Assembly (NCBI RefSeq): GCF_002154575.1 | Contig: NZ_MUBA01000024.1 | Location: forward strand, 1-51,723 | Source: Streptomyces bobili | Lineage (GTDB): Bacteria > Actinomycetota > Actinomycetes > Streptomycetales > Streptomycetaceae | Reading direction: 5' to 3' | DNA length: 51,723 nucleotides | Shown: positions 33,339 to 41,296 of the stretch, piece after piece | Layout: every line of letters starts with the position of its first letter | Position numbering within the stretch: position 1 is the first letter of the stretch | Position numbers and translations under genes: made by a program | Notes under the pieces: model-generated | What the model was told of the DNA's origin: nothing | Seen by the model: only the letters and a program-made list of their open reading frames with translations | The model's database searches: none

Positions 33339-33352
33339 GAGCAGTGCTCACA
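33339..33352. promoter_or_regulatory. Candidate TetR operator, copy 2
   Basis: GAGCAGTGCTCACA; its first 11 bases, GAGCA-G-TGCTC, are a perfect inverted repeat. It lies 22 bases before the Ddn-like gene, 92 bases from copy 1. Confidence 0.6.
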
Positions 33353-33373
33353 CTTACCGCCCAGGAGGCATCC

Positions 33374-33832
33374 ATGTCCGCCGCCCACGTCAAGAAGCCC
33401 GGCTGGTTCACCGTCAATGTCTTCAACCGGGCCGTGGCCTGGCTGACCCGCCGCGGGCTGAGCGTGTGGGGCTCCAGGGTCCTGGCGGTGCGCGGCCGCA
33501 AGAGCGGTCAGTGGCGGACCACGCCCGTGAACCTGCTGACGGTCGACGGCGGACAGTACCTCGTGGCGCCGCGCGGACACGTCCAGTGGACGCACAACAT
33601 GCGCGCGGTCGGCGGCGGCGAACTGCGCCTCGGCAGAAAGGTCGACGAGTTCACCGCGGCCGAGGTCGGCGACGACGAGAAGGTGCCGCTGCTGCGCGCC
33701 TACCTCAAGCGCTGGAAGGCGGAGGTCGGCGTCTTCTTCAACGGAGTCGGCCCCGACTCCCCGGACGCGGACCTGCGCCGCATCGCCCCGGACCACCCGG
33801 TGTTCCGGATCACCGTCACCCAGAGCCGGTGA
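33374..33832 (+). CDS. Deazaflavin (F420)-dependent nitroreductase, Ddn-like
   Basis: 152 residues, ATG 33374 with AGGAGG six bases upstream. V-F-N-R-A-V-A-W-L, then L-A-V-R-G-R-K-S-G-Q-W-R-T-T-P-V-N-L-L, Y-L-V-A-P-R-G and W-T-H-N-M-R-A are the Ddn signature: a split beta-barrel that binds F420. Such enzymes reduce quinones, enones or nitro compounds with F420H2. The product is probably induced by a small molecule that releases the divergent TetR. Confidence 0.93.
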   Translation: MSAAHVKKPGWFTVNVFNRAVAWLTRRGLSVWGSRVLAVRGRKSGQWRTTPVNLLTVDGGQYLVAPRGHVQWTHNMRAVGGGELRLGRKVDEFTAAEVGDDEKVPLLRAYLKRWKAEVGVFFNGVGPDSPDADLRRIAPDHPVFRITVTQSR

Positions 33833-33935
33833 TCCGTGCCGTCCGGCCCGCTCACCATGGCGGCCGGACACGCCGGTGACCGGCCCCGTCGTCCGTCACG
33901 GGAGCCGGGCGGGCGGCGGCTCAAGAAGCGGCGCC

Positions 33936-35240
33936 TCAGGAACCGGCCTCCTCGGCCCCGTCCTTGTCCGCACCGACGCTCGTGCCTGCGCCTGCACCTG
34001 CACCGGTGTCCGTGCTCGCCGCCGCGGCTGCCTGCCGCCGGTCCACCGCGTTGAGGGCACGCTGGGCGAGCGGGTGCGAGCGCACGAGTTCGCCGAGGGT
34101 GGTCCGGCCGCGGGTGATGTCCGTGAACGCACGCCAGGCCGGGCGCACGCCGGTGAGAGCCGCGTGGAACAGGCCCGGACGCCGCTCGAAGAGGGCCAGC
34201 ATCCGCTTGCCCACGCTCATCTCCACGCCGAGGCCCGCCTTGATCGCGAAGGCGTAGTTGAGGGCCTGCCGGCGGGCGTCCACCGCGTCGTGCGCCTCCG
34301 CGATGCGGACCGCCCACTCGCCGGCGAGCCGGCCCGAGCGCAGCGCGAAGGAGATCCCCTCGCGGGTCCACGGCTCCAACAGGCCCGCGGCGTCCCCGCA
34401 CACCAGCACCCGCCCGCGCGAGAGCGGCGAGTCGTCGGCGCGGCAGCGGGTCAGGTGGCCGGAGGAGATGCTCGGTTCGAAGCCGGCGAGGCCCAGCCGG
34501 CCGATGAAGTCCTCCAGGTACCGCTTGGTGGCGGCGCCCTCGCCGCGCGCGGAGATCACCCCGACCGTCAGCGTGTCCCCCTTGGGGAACACCCAGCCGT
34601 AACTGCCGGGCATCGGGCCCCAGTCGATGAGAACCCTGCCCTTCCAGTCCTCGGCGACCGTCTCGGGCACCGGGATCTCCGCCTCCAGGCCGAGATCGAC
34701 CTGGTCGAGCTTCACGCCGACGTGCGCCCCTATGCGGCTCGCGCTGCCGTCGGCGCCGATGACCGCCCGCGCCAGCACGGCCTCGCCGCCCTGGAGGACG
34801 ACCGCGACCGTGCGCCGGTCGGGCACGGCCGAGCCGTGCTGTTCGACCCGCGTGACCGTGGCGCCGGTGCGCAGTTCGGCGCCGGCCTTCTGGGCGTGCT
34901 CGACGAGCTGCTGGTCGAACTCGGGCCGGTTGATCAGCCCGAACAGCATCTGCCGTGAACGGCGGGTGCGGGTGAAACGTCCGTTGTTGGAGAACGTCAC
35001 CGCGTGCACCCGGTCCTGGAAGGGCAGCTCGAAGCCCGGTGGGAGGGAGTCACGGGAGGGACCGATGATGCCGCCGCCGCACGTTTTGTAGCGGGGCAGC
35101 TCCGCCTTCTCCAGCAACAGGACGCGCCGCCCCGCGACCGCCGCCGCATAGGCGGCCGAAGCCCCCGCGGGTCCCGCGCCCACCACGACGACGTCCCACA
35201 CCTGCTGCACGTCGTCCGCCGAAGAGTTCTCGCTGCTCAC
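33936..35240 (-). CDS. Geranylgeranyl reductase-family FAD protein
   Basis: 434 residues from GTG 35240. FAD dinucleotide fold V-V-V-G-A-G-P-A-G-A-S-A-A near residue 19, then P-R-Y-K-T-C-G-G-G, a second FAD motif V-L-V-C-G-D-A-A-G-L-L-E-P-W-T-R-E-G-I, as in GGR/ChlP and archaeal lipid reductases. It likely saturates isoprenoid double bonds, for example in menaquinone or other polyprenyl lipids; a role as a halogenase-like monooxygenase is less likely given K-T-C-G-G-G. The Ala/Gly/Thr-rich C-terminal tail (about the last 35 residues) looks disordered. Divergent from the M20 peptidase gene. Confidence 0.88.
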   Translation of the reverse strand: MSSENSSADDVQQVWDVVVVGAGPAGASAAYAAAVAGRRVLLLEKAELPRYKTCGGGIIGPSRDSLPPGFELPFQDRVHAVTFSNNGRFTRTRRSRQMLFGLINRPEFDQQLVEHAQKAGAELRTGATVTRVEQHGSAVPDRRTVAVVLQGGEAVLARAVIGADGSASRIGAHVGVKLDQVDLGLEAEIPVPETVAEDWKGRVLIDWGPMPGSYGWVFPKGDTLTVGVISARGEGAATKRYLEDFIGRLGLAGFEPSISSGHLTRCRADDSPLSRGRVLVCGDAAGLLEPWTREGISFALRSGRLAGEWAVRIAEAHDAVDARRQALNYAFAIKAGLGVEMSVGKRMLALFERRPGLFHAALTGVRPAWRAFTDITRGRTTLGELVRSHPLAQRALNAVDRRQAAAAASTDTGAGAGAGTSVGADKDGAEEAGS

Positions 35241-35374
35241 GATGGTCTACTGCTCCCGATCAAGCCGCCTGCCGCACCTGTCCCCCGCATCCTACGACCG
35301 AGATCGCCACGGTCGGCTGTGGGAGGATCGGCAACACCCATCAGTACAACGTCGCACCCACAAGGAGCGTGCCC

Positions 35375-36730
35375 ATGTCGTCGAATCCGGTCGCCGAGAC
35401 CGTCGCCTCGCTGATGCCCACGGCGAAGGCGGAGCTCACCGAACTGGTGGCGTTCAAGTCGGTGGCGGACTTCGACCAGTTCCCACGCACCGAGAGCGAG
35501 GCCGCGGCGAACTGGATAGTCGCCGCCCTGCGCACCGAGGGCTTCGAGGACGTGGCCCTCCTCGACACGCCGGACGGCACGCAGTCGGTGTACGGCTTCC
35601 TGCCGGGGCCCGAGGGCGCGAAAACGGTTCTGCTGTACGCGCACTACGACGTGCAGCCGCCGCTGGACGAGGCCGGCTGGGTCACGCCGCCCTTCGAGCT
35701 GACCGAGCGCGACGGCCGCTGGTTCGGGCGGGGCACCGCCGACTGCAAGGGCGGCTTCATCATGCACCTGCTGGCCCTGCGCGCCCTGAAGGCGAACGGC
35801 GGGGTGCCGGTCCATGTGAAGGTGATCGTCGAGGGCTCGGAGGAGCAGGGCACGGGCGGTTTGGAGCGGTACGCCGAGGAACACCCGGAACTGCTCGCCG
35901 CCGACACCATCGTGATCGGCGACGCGGGCAACTTCCGGGTCGGTCTGCCCACCGTCACCTCCACGCTGCGCGGCATGACCATGATGCGGGTGCGGATCGA
36001 CACCCTGGCGGGCAATCTGCACTCCGGCCAGTTCGGCGGCGCCGCCCCCGACGCGCTGGGTGCGCTGATCCGCGTACTGGACTCGCTGCGCGCGGAGGAC
36101 GGCTCGACGACGGTGGACGGCCTGACCGACGCCCCGGCGTGGGAGGGGCTCCAGTACGACGAGGAGCAGTTCCGCAAGGACGCCAAGGTCCTCGACGGCG
36201 TCACCCTGATCGGTTCCGGCACGGTCGCCGACCGGATCTGGGCCCGTCCCGCGGTCACCGTCCTCGGCATCGACTGCCCGCCGGTCGTGGGCGCGACCCC
36301 GTCGGTGCAGTCGAGTGCCCGTGCGCTGATCAGCCTGCGGGTGCCGCCGGGTGTGGACGCGGCGGAGGCGACGAAGCTGCTCGAAGCTCACCTGGAGGCG
36401 CACACGCCCTGGGGGGCGCGGGTCCAGACCGAGCAGATCGGTCAGGGCCAGCCGTTCAGCGCCGACACCACCAGCCCGGCGTACGCGGCGATGGCCGAGG
36501 CGATGGCGGTGGCCTATCCCGGCCAGGAGATGCAGTACGCCGGCCAGGGCGGCTCCATCCCGCTGTGCAACACCCTCGCGGCGCTCTACCCGCGCGCCGA
36601 GATCCTCCTGATCGGCCTGAGCGAGCCGGAGGCCCAGATCCACGCGGTCAACGAGAGCGTCTCCCCGGAGGAACTGGAGCGCCTTTCGGTGGCGGAGGCG
36701 CTGTTCCTGCGCACGTACGCGGCGAGCTGA
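35375..36730 (+). CDS. M20-family dipeptidase
   Basis: 451 residues from ATG 35375, with AAGGAG seven bases upstream; GTG 35369 is too close to that site. Zinc ligands and catalytic residues: Y-A-H-Y-D-V-Q-P, G-R-G-T-A-D-C-K-G-G, E-G-S-E-E-Q-G-T-G-G, and the later G-D-A-G-N region; the lid domain has H-S-G-Q-F-G-G. This is the dipeptidase/CNDP-like branch of M20. It hydrolyses dipeptides or N-acyl amino acids in the cytoplasm, with no signal peptide. It is followed by a strong hairpin. Confidence 0.92.
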   Translation: MSSNPVAETVASLMPTAKAELTELVAFKSVADFDQFPRTESEAAANWIVAALRTEGFEDVALLDTPDGTQSVYGFLPGPEGAKTVLLYAHYDVQPPLDEAGWVTPPFELTERDGRWFGRGTADCKGGFIMHLLALRALKANGGVPVHVKVIVEGSEEQGTGGLERYAEEHPELLAADTIVIGDAGNFRVGLPTVTSTLRGMTMMRVRIDTLAGNLHSGQFGGAAPDALGALIRVLDSLRAEDGSTTVDGLTDAPAWEGLQYDEEQFRKDAKVLDGVTLIGSGTVADRIWARPAVTVLGIDCPPVVGATPSVQSSARALISLRVPPGVDAAEATKLLEAHLEAHTPWGARVQTEQIGQGQPFSADTTSPAYAAMAEAMAVAYPGQEMQYAGQGGSIPLCNTLAALYPRAEILLIGLSEPEAQIHAVNESVSPEELERLSVAEALFLRTYAAS

Positions 36731-36751
36731 GCCGCGCGCTCTGCTCTCGGC

Positions 36752-36783
36752 AGAGGGCCTCGCCCGGCGGGCGGGGCCCTCTC
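36752..36783. terminator. Hairpin after the dipeptidase gene
   Basis: AGAGGGCCTCGCCC pairs with GGCGGGGCCCTCT around a short loop: a long, nearly perfect GC stem 21 bases past the stop. It ends just before the -10-like TACGGT of the next gene. Confidence 0.7.
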
Positions 36784-36795
36784 TACGGTCGTCCC

Positions 36796-37511
36796 ATGGA
36801 CGTCATCGCGCTCCTCCCCCGGCTGCACCTGCTGCGTTTCCCGGTCGGCCAGGCCTATCTCTGGCACGACGCCGACGAGTTGACGCTCGTCGACGCCGGG
36901 CCACCCGGCTCCGGCCACGCGATCGCCGACGCGGTCACCGCCCTGGGGCACGATCCGGCGGCCGTAAGGCGGGTGGTGCTCACCCACTTCCACGAGGACC
37001 ACGCGGGCGGGGCGGCCGAACTGGCGGCCCTGACCGGGGCGCAGGTGCTGGCGCACGCCGCGGACGCGGCGGTACTGCGCCGCGAGGTCCCGGCTCCGGA
37101 ACCGGTGTTGGAGGAGTGGGAGCGCCCGTTGCACGCCGCCGCGTTACGGCACCTGCCCGTGCGTGAGGTCGAACCTCCCGCACGGATCAGGGGGTTGGCC
37201 GACGGCGATGTCCTCGCCTTCGGCGGCGGAGCGCGCGTGGTCCACGTCCCCGGTCATACGGACGGCAGCATCGCCCTCCATCTGCCGGCCCCGGCGTGCT
37301 GTTCACGGGGGACACCGTGGCCGCCTCCCCCGTCGACGGGTCGGTGATGCCGGGCGTGTTCAACCTGGACCGGAACCTGACCGTCACCGCGCTCCACCGG
37401 CTCGCCGCACTCGACGCGGACGTGGCCTGCTTCGGCCACGGCGCCCCACTGACCCGGCGGGCGTCCGCCGCACTGCGCGAAGCGGCTGACAGCCACCGCC
37501 CCACGCCCTGA
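36796..37511 (+). pseudogene. Metallo-beta-lactamase-fold hydrolase gene with a single-base frameshift
   Basis: From ATG 36796 the frame reads L-H-L-L-R-F-P-V-G-Q-A-Y-L-W, T-L-V-D-A-G-P-P-G, the zinc motif T-H-F-H-E-D-H-A-G-G and H-V-P-G-H-T-D-G-S, then at about 37290 it slips into C-C-S-R-G-T-P-W and stops at 37347. The next frame from that point gives G-V-L-F-T-G-D-T-V-A, F-N-L-D-R-N-L and C-F-G-H-G-A-P-L and ends at 37511. Together they form one complete protein of about 238 residues, including the bridging Asp and last His. One extra C in the CCCC run at 37289-37292 would join them. A true pseudogene or a sequencing error. A TACGGT six bases before the ATG suggests a leaderless transcript. 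Confidence 0.88.
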
Positions 37512-37536
37512 GGGTGAGGATCATGCCCCGGCCCCG

Positions 37537-37576
37537 CGCCTCACCGCCTCACCGCCTCACCGCCTCACCGCCTCAG
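37537..37576. repeat. 8-bp tandem repeat, five copies, over the P-loop/NUDIX stop codon
   Basis: CGCCTCAC four times and then CGCCTCAG, head to tail. The last unit contains the minus-strand TGA stop of the gene at 37573. It fills most of the gap between convergent genes. Confidence 0.9.
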
Positions 37577-38616
37577 CCGAGGGGAACCCCGGCCTCCAGA
37601 TAGAGCGCGGCGCCCCGCTCACGCGCCCGCAGTGCCCAGCGCAGCCGCTCGTAGCGGACCGGGGGCAGCAGGGCGGCGGCCTCCTCCTCGGTGACGAAGC
37701 GCCAGCCGCGCAGTTCGGGGCCGGGCAGGAGCAGGCCCTTGGCCGCCGCGGAGTCGAGCCGGCCACCGTCGAAGAGCAGGCGCAGGCCGCCGTATCCGGG
37801 AGGCATCGGCCGCTCCCAGTCGACGACGAGCAGCCGGGGTACGTCGTCCAGCCGGACGCCGGTCTCCTCCTCGACCTCGCGCATGCCCGCGCGCGCGGGC
37901 GCCTCGCCCCGCTCCACGACCCCGCCGGGGAACTCCCAGCCGGGCTTGTAGGTCGGGTCGACGAGCAGGACGCGGTCCCGCTCGTCGAAGAGCAGCACCC
38001 CGGCGGCCACCGTCTCGGCGGTCGGCTCGGGGGTCTGCACGATGTCGCAGGCGCCCACCGACCCGCTGCCGACGGCCTCCGCGATGCGCACGGCGGTCTG
38101 GTACGGCGTGAGGTCGCTCGAGTCGACCGGGTGGGCGTCCGCGGTGAGCCAGCCGGCGAGGGCGGCGCGGTACGGCTCGATGTGGTCGTACGACCACTGC
38201 CGCACCCGTATCTCGGCGTCGGGGAGGTCGGGCGGGAGTTCCCGCTCGGCTATTCGCTGGCGCAGGATCGTTTCCGCCGGGGCCAGCAGCACATGCTGGA
38301 CGGCGATCCGGCGGGCGGCGAGGCCACCGAAGATCTCGTCGCGGTACTCCTGGCGCAGCAGGGTCATGGGGACGACGAGGGTGCCGCCCAGCTCCCCGAG
38401 GAGCGCCGCCGCGGTGTCGATCACGAGCCGGCGCCAGATCGGCAGGTCCTGGAAGTCGCCGACCTCGGCGAGTCGTTTCGGCGGCAGCAGCTGCGGGAGC
38501 GCCGCCCCGACGACTTCGGGGTCGAAGAGCGTGCTGTTCGGGATCAGGTCGATCAGTTCCCGTGCGGTGGTCGTCTTTCCCGCACCGAACGCGCCGTTGA
38601 TCCAGACGACGGTCAC
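37573..38616 (-). CDS. P-loop kinase/ATPase - NUDIX hydrolase fusion
   Basis: 347 residues from GTG 38616, preceded by AGAGGGGGAA. Residues 1 to about 180 form a small P-loop kinase-like domain: Walker A GAFGAGKT (8-15), then P-M-T-L-L-R and a helical lid with L-R-Q-R-I-A-E-R-E; it resembles AAA_33/shikimate- or chloramphenicol-phosphotransferase-like proteins. Residues about 205-345 are a NUDIX domain with the box G-G-V-V-E-R-G-E-A-P-A-R-A-G, M-R-E-V-E-E-E-T-G-V at 231-256, all catalytic Glu present. The kinase-like half and the nucleoside-diphosphate hydrolase half may act on the same small molecule. No ortholog function known to me. Confidence 0.87.
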   Translation of the reverse strand: MTVVWINGAFGAGKTTTARELIDLIPNSTLFDPEVVGAALPQLLPPKRLAEVGDFQDLPIWRRLVIDTAAALLGELGGTLVVPMTLLRQEYRDEIFGGLAARRIAVQHVLLAPAETILRQRIAERELPPDLPDAEIRVRQWSYDHIEPYRAALAGWLTADAHPVDSSDLTPYQTAVRIAEAVGSGSVGACDIVQTPEPTAETVAAGVLLFDERDRVLLVDPTYKPGWEFPGGVVERGEAPARAGMREVEEETGVRLDDVPRLLVVDWERPMPPGYGGLRLLFDGGRLDSAAAKGLLLPGPELRGWRFVTEEEAAALLPPVRYERLRWALRARERGAALYLEAGVPLG

Positions 38617-38698
38617 GTTTCCCCCTCTGCTGCCGGCCCCTGTGGCCTGCCCGCTCCACCCTGCCACGGAAACCGGCTCCCGTTGAGGGCGCGCGAAC

Positions 38699-38740
38699 GC
38701 CGCGGCGCCGGTCCCGGCGGGTGGGGACCGGCGCCGCGGC
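38699..38740. terminator. Very stable hairpin downstream of the small secreted peptide gene
   Basis: GCCGCGGCGCCGGTCCC / GGGACCGGCGCCGCGGC: a 17-bp perfect stem with an 8-base loop. It lies 33 bases past the stop of the minus-strand gene at 38774. Confidence 0.8.
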
Positions 38741-38773
38741 CGGGTGGGGAAACCGTCGGTCGGGCGGAATCCG

Positions 38774-38968
38774 TCAGTCGTTCTGGCCCAGGGCGTTCTC
38801 GTCGACCGCGAGGCTCTCGCTGGCGATCGTGTGGTCGAGGGTGCTGAGGGTGTCCCCCACGTTCAGTCCGTCGAGGTCCTCACCGCCGTGACCGTGCGAG
38901 GGGGTGATCGCCGCGACGACGAAACCGGTGGCGAGGGAGGCGATGGCGAGCATGCTGCGCTTCTTCAT
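38774..38968 (-). CDS. Small secreted peptide, unknown
   Basis: 64 residues from ATG 38968. M-K-K-R-S-M-L-A-I-A-S-L-A-T-G-F-V-V-A-A followed by I-T-P-S-H-G reads as a Sec signal peptide, leaving about 38 mature residues that are acidic (G-G-E-D-L-D-G-L-N-V-G-D-T-L-S-T-L-D-H-T) and lack cysteine. It is not a chaplin or rodlin. I do not recognise it. The ribosome site is weak, but the signal peptide, codon use and strong terminator support a real gene. Confidence 0.65.
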   Translation of the reverse strand: MKKRSMLAIASLATGFVVAAITPSHGHGGEDLDGLNVGDTLSTLDHTIASESLAVDENALGQND

Positions 38969-39084
38969 GCCCGGATCAACTGCGCAGCCCGCGTGAGGTC
39001 ACGCACCGGCCGCGACACACCGCGGAGCGGACCGCACTCCCTGGCGAGGGAACGTTCCTGCGGACAGGCCGTCCCAGGCTCCGC

Positions 39085-40038
39085 TCAGACCCCGGCCGCC
39101 GTCACCTCCGGCCCGCTCGCCAGCGCCGCGGCGGCCGCCCCCACCAGGCCGGCGTCGGTACTCATCTGCGCGGGCACCACGGCCAGGTTCCGCACGAAGG
39201 ACAGGGTGGCGTAGTCGGCGAGGGACCGCCGCAGGGGCGTGAACAGGACGTCGCCCGCCTTGCCCACACCGCCGCCGATCACCGCGATGTCGATCTCGAC
39301 GAGGGTCGCGGTGGCGGCGATACCGGCGGCCAGGGCCTGCGCCGCCCGCTCGAAGGAGGCCACCGCGACGGGGTGACCCGCACGGGCCGCGGCGGCCACG
39401 GCGGCGGCGGAGGTGTCGCCGTCCGGGCCGGGCAGCCAGCCCTTCTCCAGGGCGCGCCGGGCGATGTTCGGCCCGCTGGCGATGCGTTCCACGCAGCCGC
39501 GCGCCCCGCACGGGCACGGGTCGCCGTCGAGATCGACGCTGATGTGGCCGATGTGCCCGGCGTTGCCGGTGGGGCCGGGGTGCAGCCGGCCGCCCAGGAC
39601 CAGACCGCCGCCGACGCCGGTGGACACCACCATGCACAGGGCGTTGTCATGGCCGCGGGCAGCGCCCTGCCAGTGCTCGGCGGCGGTGATCGCCACACCG
39701 TCGCCGATCAGCTCGACGGGGAGGTTCCCGGTGGCCGCCCGTACCCGCTCGACCAGCGGATAGTCCCGCCAGCCTGGCACGTTGACGGGGCTCACCGTGC
39801 CGGCGGAGGCGTCCACCGGGCCTGCACTGCCGATGCCGAGGGCGCGGGCACGCCCCCACAGCGGCGAGGCCGCCAGGTCCCCGAGCACCTCCTCGACGGC
39901 CCGCATCACGGTGCCGCCGTCCTGCTGGGCGGGCGTGGGCCGCTGGGCGCGGACCAGGATCGCGCCGTCGCCGTCCACGAGCGCGCCGGCGATCTTGGTG
40001 CCGCCGATGTCCAGTGCGGCCACGAGGTCGGTGTGCAT
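39085..40038 (-). CDS. ROK-family sugar kinase (glucokinase-like)
   Basis: 317 residues from ATG 40038. ATP-binding D-I-G-G-T-K-I-A-G near the start, catalytic-Asp region I-G-D-G-V-A-I-T-A-A-E-H, and the zinc motif C-P-C-G-A-R-G-C-V-E of true ROK kinases. No helix-turn-helix, so an enzyme and not a repressor. It phosphorylates glucose, N-acetylglucosamine, N-acetylmannosamine or a related hexose; the divergent LacI regulator suggests a specific sugar. No transporter is present in the window. Confidence 0.92.
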   Translation of the reverse strand: MHTDLVAALDIGGTKIAGALVDGDGAILVRAQRPTPAQQDGGTVMRAVEEVLGDLAASPLWGRARALGIGSAGPVDASAGTVSPVNVPGWRDYPLVERVRAATGNLPVELIGDGVAITAAEHWQGAARGHDNALCMVVSTGVGGGLVLGGRLHPGPTGNAGHIGHISVDLDGDPCPCGARGCVERIASGPNIARRALEKGWLPGPDGDTSAAAVAAAARAGHPVAVASFERAAQALAAGIAATATLVEIDIAVIGGGVGKAGDVLFTPLRRSLADYATLSFVRNLAVVPAQMSTDAGLVGAAAAALASGPEVTAAGV

Positions 40039-40136
40039 CAGTCTCGGTTCTCCCCGTCAACCATCGAGAAAAGGGCTGGCCGGTCCAGCGGTGGGGACGT
40101 GGGCCGGGATTGCGGTGGACAGTCTCTCCCGCATCT

Positions 40137-40148
40137 GACAACGTTGTC
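40137..40148. promoter_or_regulatory. Candidate LacI operator
   Basis: GACAACGTTGTC, a perfect 12-bp palindrome with the central CG step typical of LacI-family operators, about 100 bases from each start in the gap between the ROK kinase and LacI genes. Confidence 0.75.
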
Positions 40149-40239
40149 CAGGCCCTATGCTCGTCGGCACATCCTCACCCGCCTCCACGGACGCAAGCAC
40201 CGCCGGCGTCGCCATGGACCACAGGACAGGACCCGCACC

Positions 40240-41289
40240 GTGCCCGAGACGCCCCGCCGCGCAGTCGGCATCGCCGCGAACCGCTACGGCAATCGTCCCA
40301 CCATGAAGGATGTGGCGGCCCGCGCCGGGGTCGGGCTGAAGACCGTCTCCCGCGTGGTGAACGGCGAGCCGGGGGTCACGCCGGAGACGGAGCGGCGCGT
40401 CCAGGAGGCCATCGACGCGCTCGGCTTCCGCCGCAACGACAGCGCGCGCGTCCTGCGCAAGGGCCGCACCGCCACGGTCGGCCTGGTCCTCGAAGACCTC
40501 GCCGACCCGTTCTACGGCCCCCTCAGCCGGGCCGTGGAGGAGGTGGCGCGGGCACACGGCGCGCTGCTCATCAACGGCTCCAGCGCCGAGGACCCCGACC
40601 GGGAACAGGAGCTGGCGCTGGCCCTGTGCGCGCGCCGGGTGGACGGCCTCGTCGTCATCCCGGCCGGTGACGACCACCGCTATCTGGAACCGGAGATCAG
40701 GGCGGGCGTGGCGACGGTGTTCGTGGACCGGCCCGCCGGGCGGATCGACGCCGACTGCGTGCTGTCGGACAACTTCGGCGGGGCCAGGGCGGGCGTCGCC
40801 CACCTCGTGGCGCACGGGCACCGCAGGATCGGCTTCATCGGGGACATGCCCCGCATCCACACCGCGGCCGAGCGGCTGCGGGGCTACCGGGCGGCGATGG
40901 AGGACGCGGGGATAGCCGTCGAGGACGCCTGGACGTCCCTGGGCGCCACCGATCCCTGGCGGGTCCGCCGGGCCGCCGAGCAGATGCTGTCCGGGCCCTC
41001 GCCGGTCACCGCCGTCTTCTCCGGCAACAACCGGGTGACGGTCACCGTGATCCGGGTGCTCGCGGAGCAGAGCCGCGCTGTCGCCCTCGTGGCCTTCGAC
41101 GACCTGGAGCTGGCCGACCTCCTCCAGCCGGGCGTCACGGTGGTCGCACAGGACGCCGCCGCCATCGGCCGTACCGCCGCTGACCGGCTGTTCCGGCAGC
41201 TGGACGGCACTCAGATCGCGCCCGAGCGCATCGAACTGCCCACCCGGCTCATCACCCGCGGCTCGGGCGAGCTGCCCCCGGCGGACTGA
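40240..41289 (+). CDS. LacI-family transcriptional regulator
   Basis: 349 residues from GTG 40240 with AGGACAGGA upstream. N-terminal helix-turn-helix T-M-K-D-V-A-A-R-A-G-V-G-L-K-T-V-S-R-V-V-N and hinge P-E-T-E-R-R-V-Q-E-A-I-D-A-L-G-F. The effector domain (about 75-345) has V-G-L-V-L-E-D-L-A-D-P-F and A-F-D-D-L-E-L-A-D-L-L. Divergent from the ROK kinase, it almost certainly binds GACAACGTTGTC between them. The inducer is unknown. Confidence 0.93.
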   Translation: MPETPRRAVGIAANRYGNRPTMKDVAARAGVGLKTVSRVVNGEPGVTPETERRVQEAIDALGFRRNDSARVLRKGRTATVGLVLEDLADPFYGPLSRAVEEVARAHGALLINGSSAEDPDREQELALALCARRVDGLVVIPAGDDHRYLEPEIRAGVATVFVDRPAGRIDADCVLSDNFGGARAGVAHLVAHGHRRIGFIGDMPRIHTAAERLRGYRAAMEDAGIAVEDAWTSLGATDPWRVRRAAEQMLSGPSPVTAVFSGNNRVTVTVIRVLAEQSRAVALVAFDDLELADLLQPGVTVVAQDAAAIGRTAADRLFRQLDGTQIAPERIELPTRLITRGSGELPPAD

Positions 41290-41296
41290 GCCCGGC

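Noticed and set aside
35242-36795. Upstream part of the plus-strand frame that holds the metallo-beta-lactamase start
   Set aside because: It is out of frame with the M20 peptidase gene and gives Arg/Gly-rich nonsense; the real gene starts at 36796.
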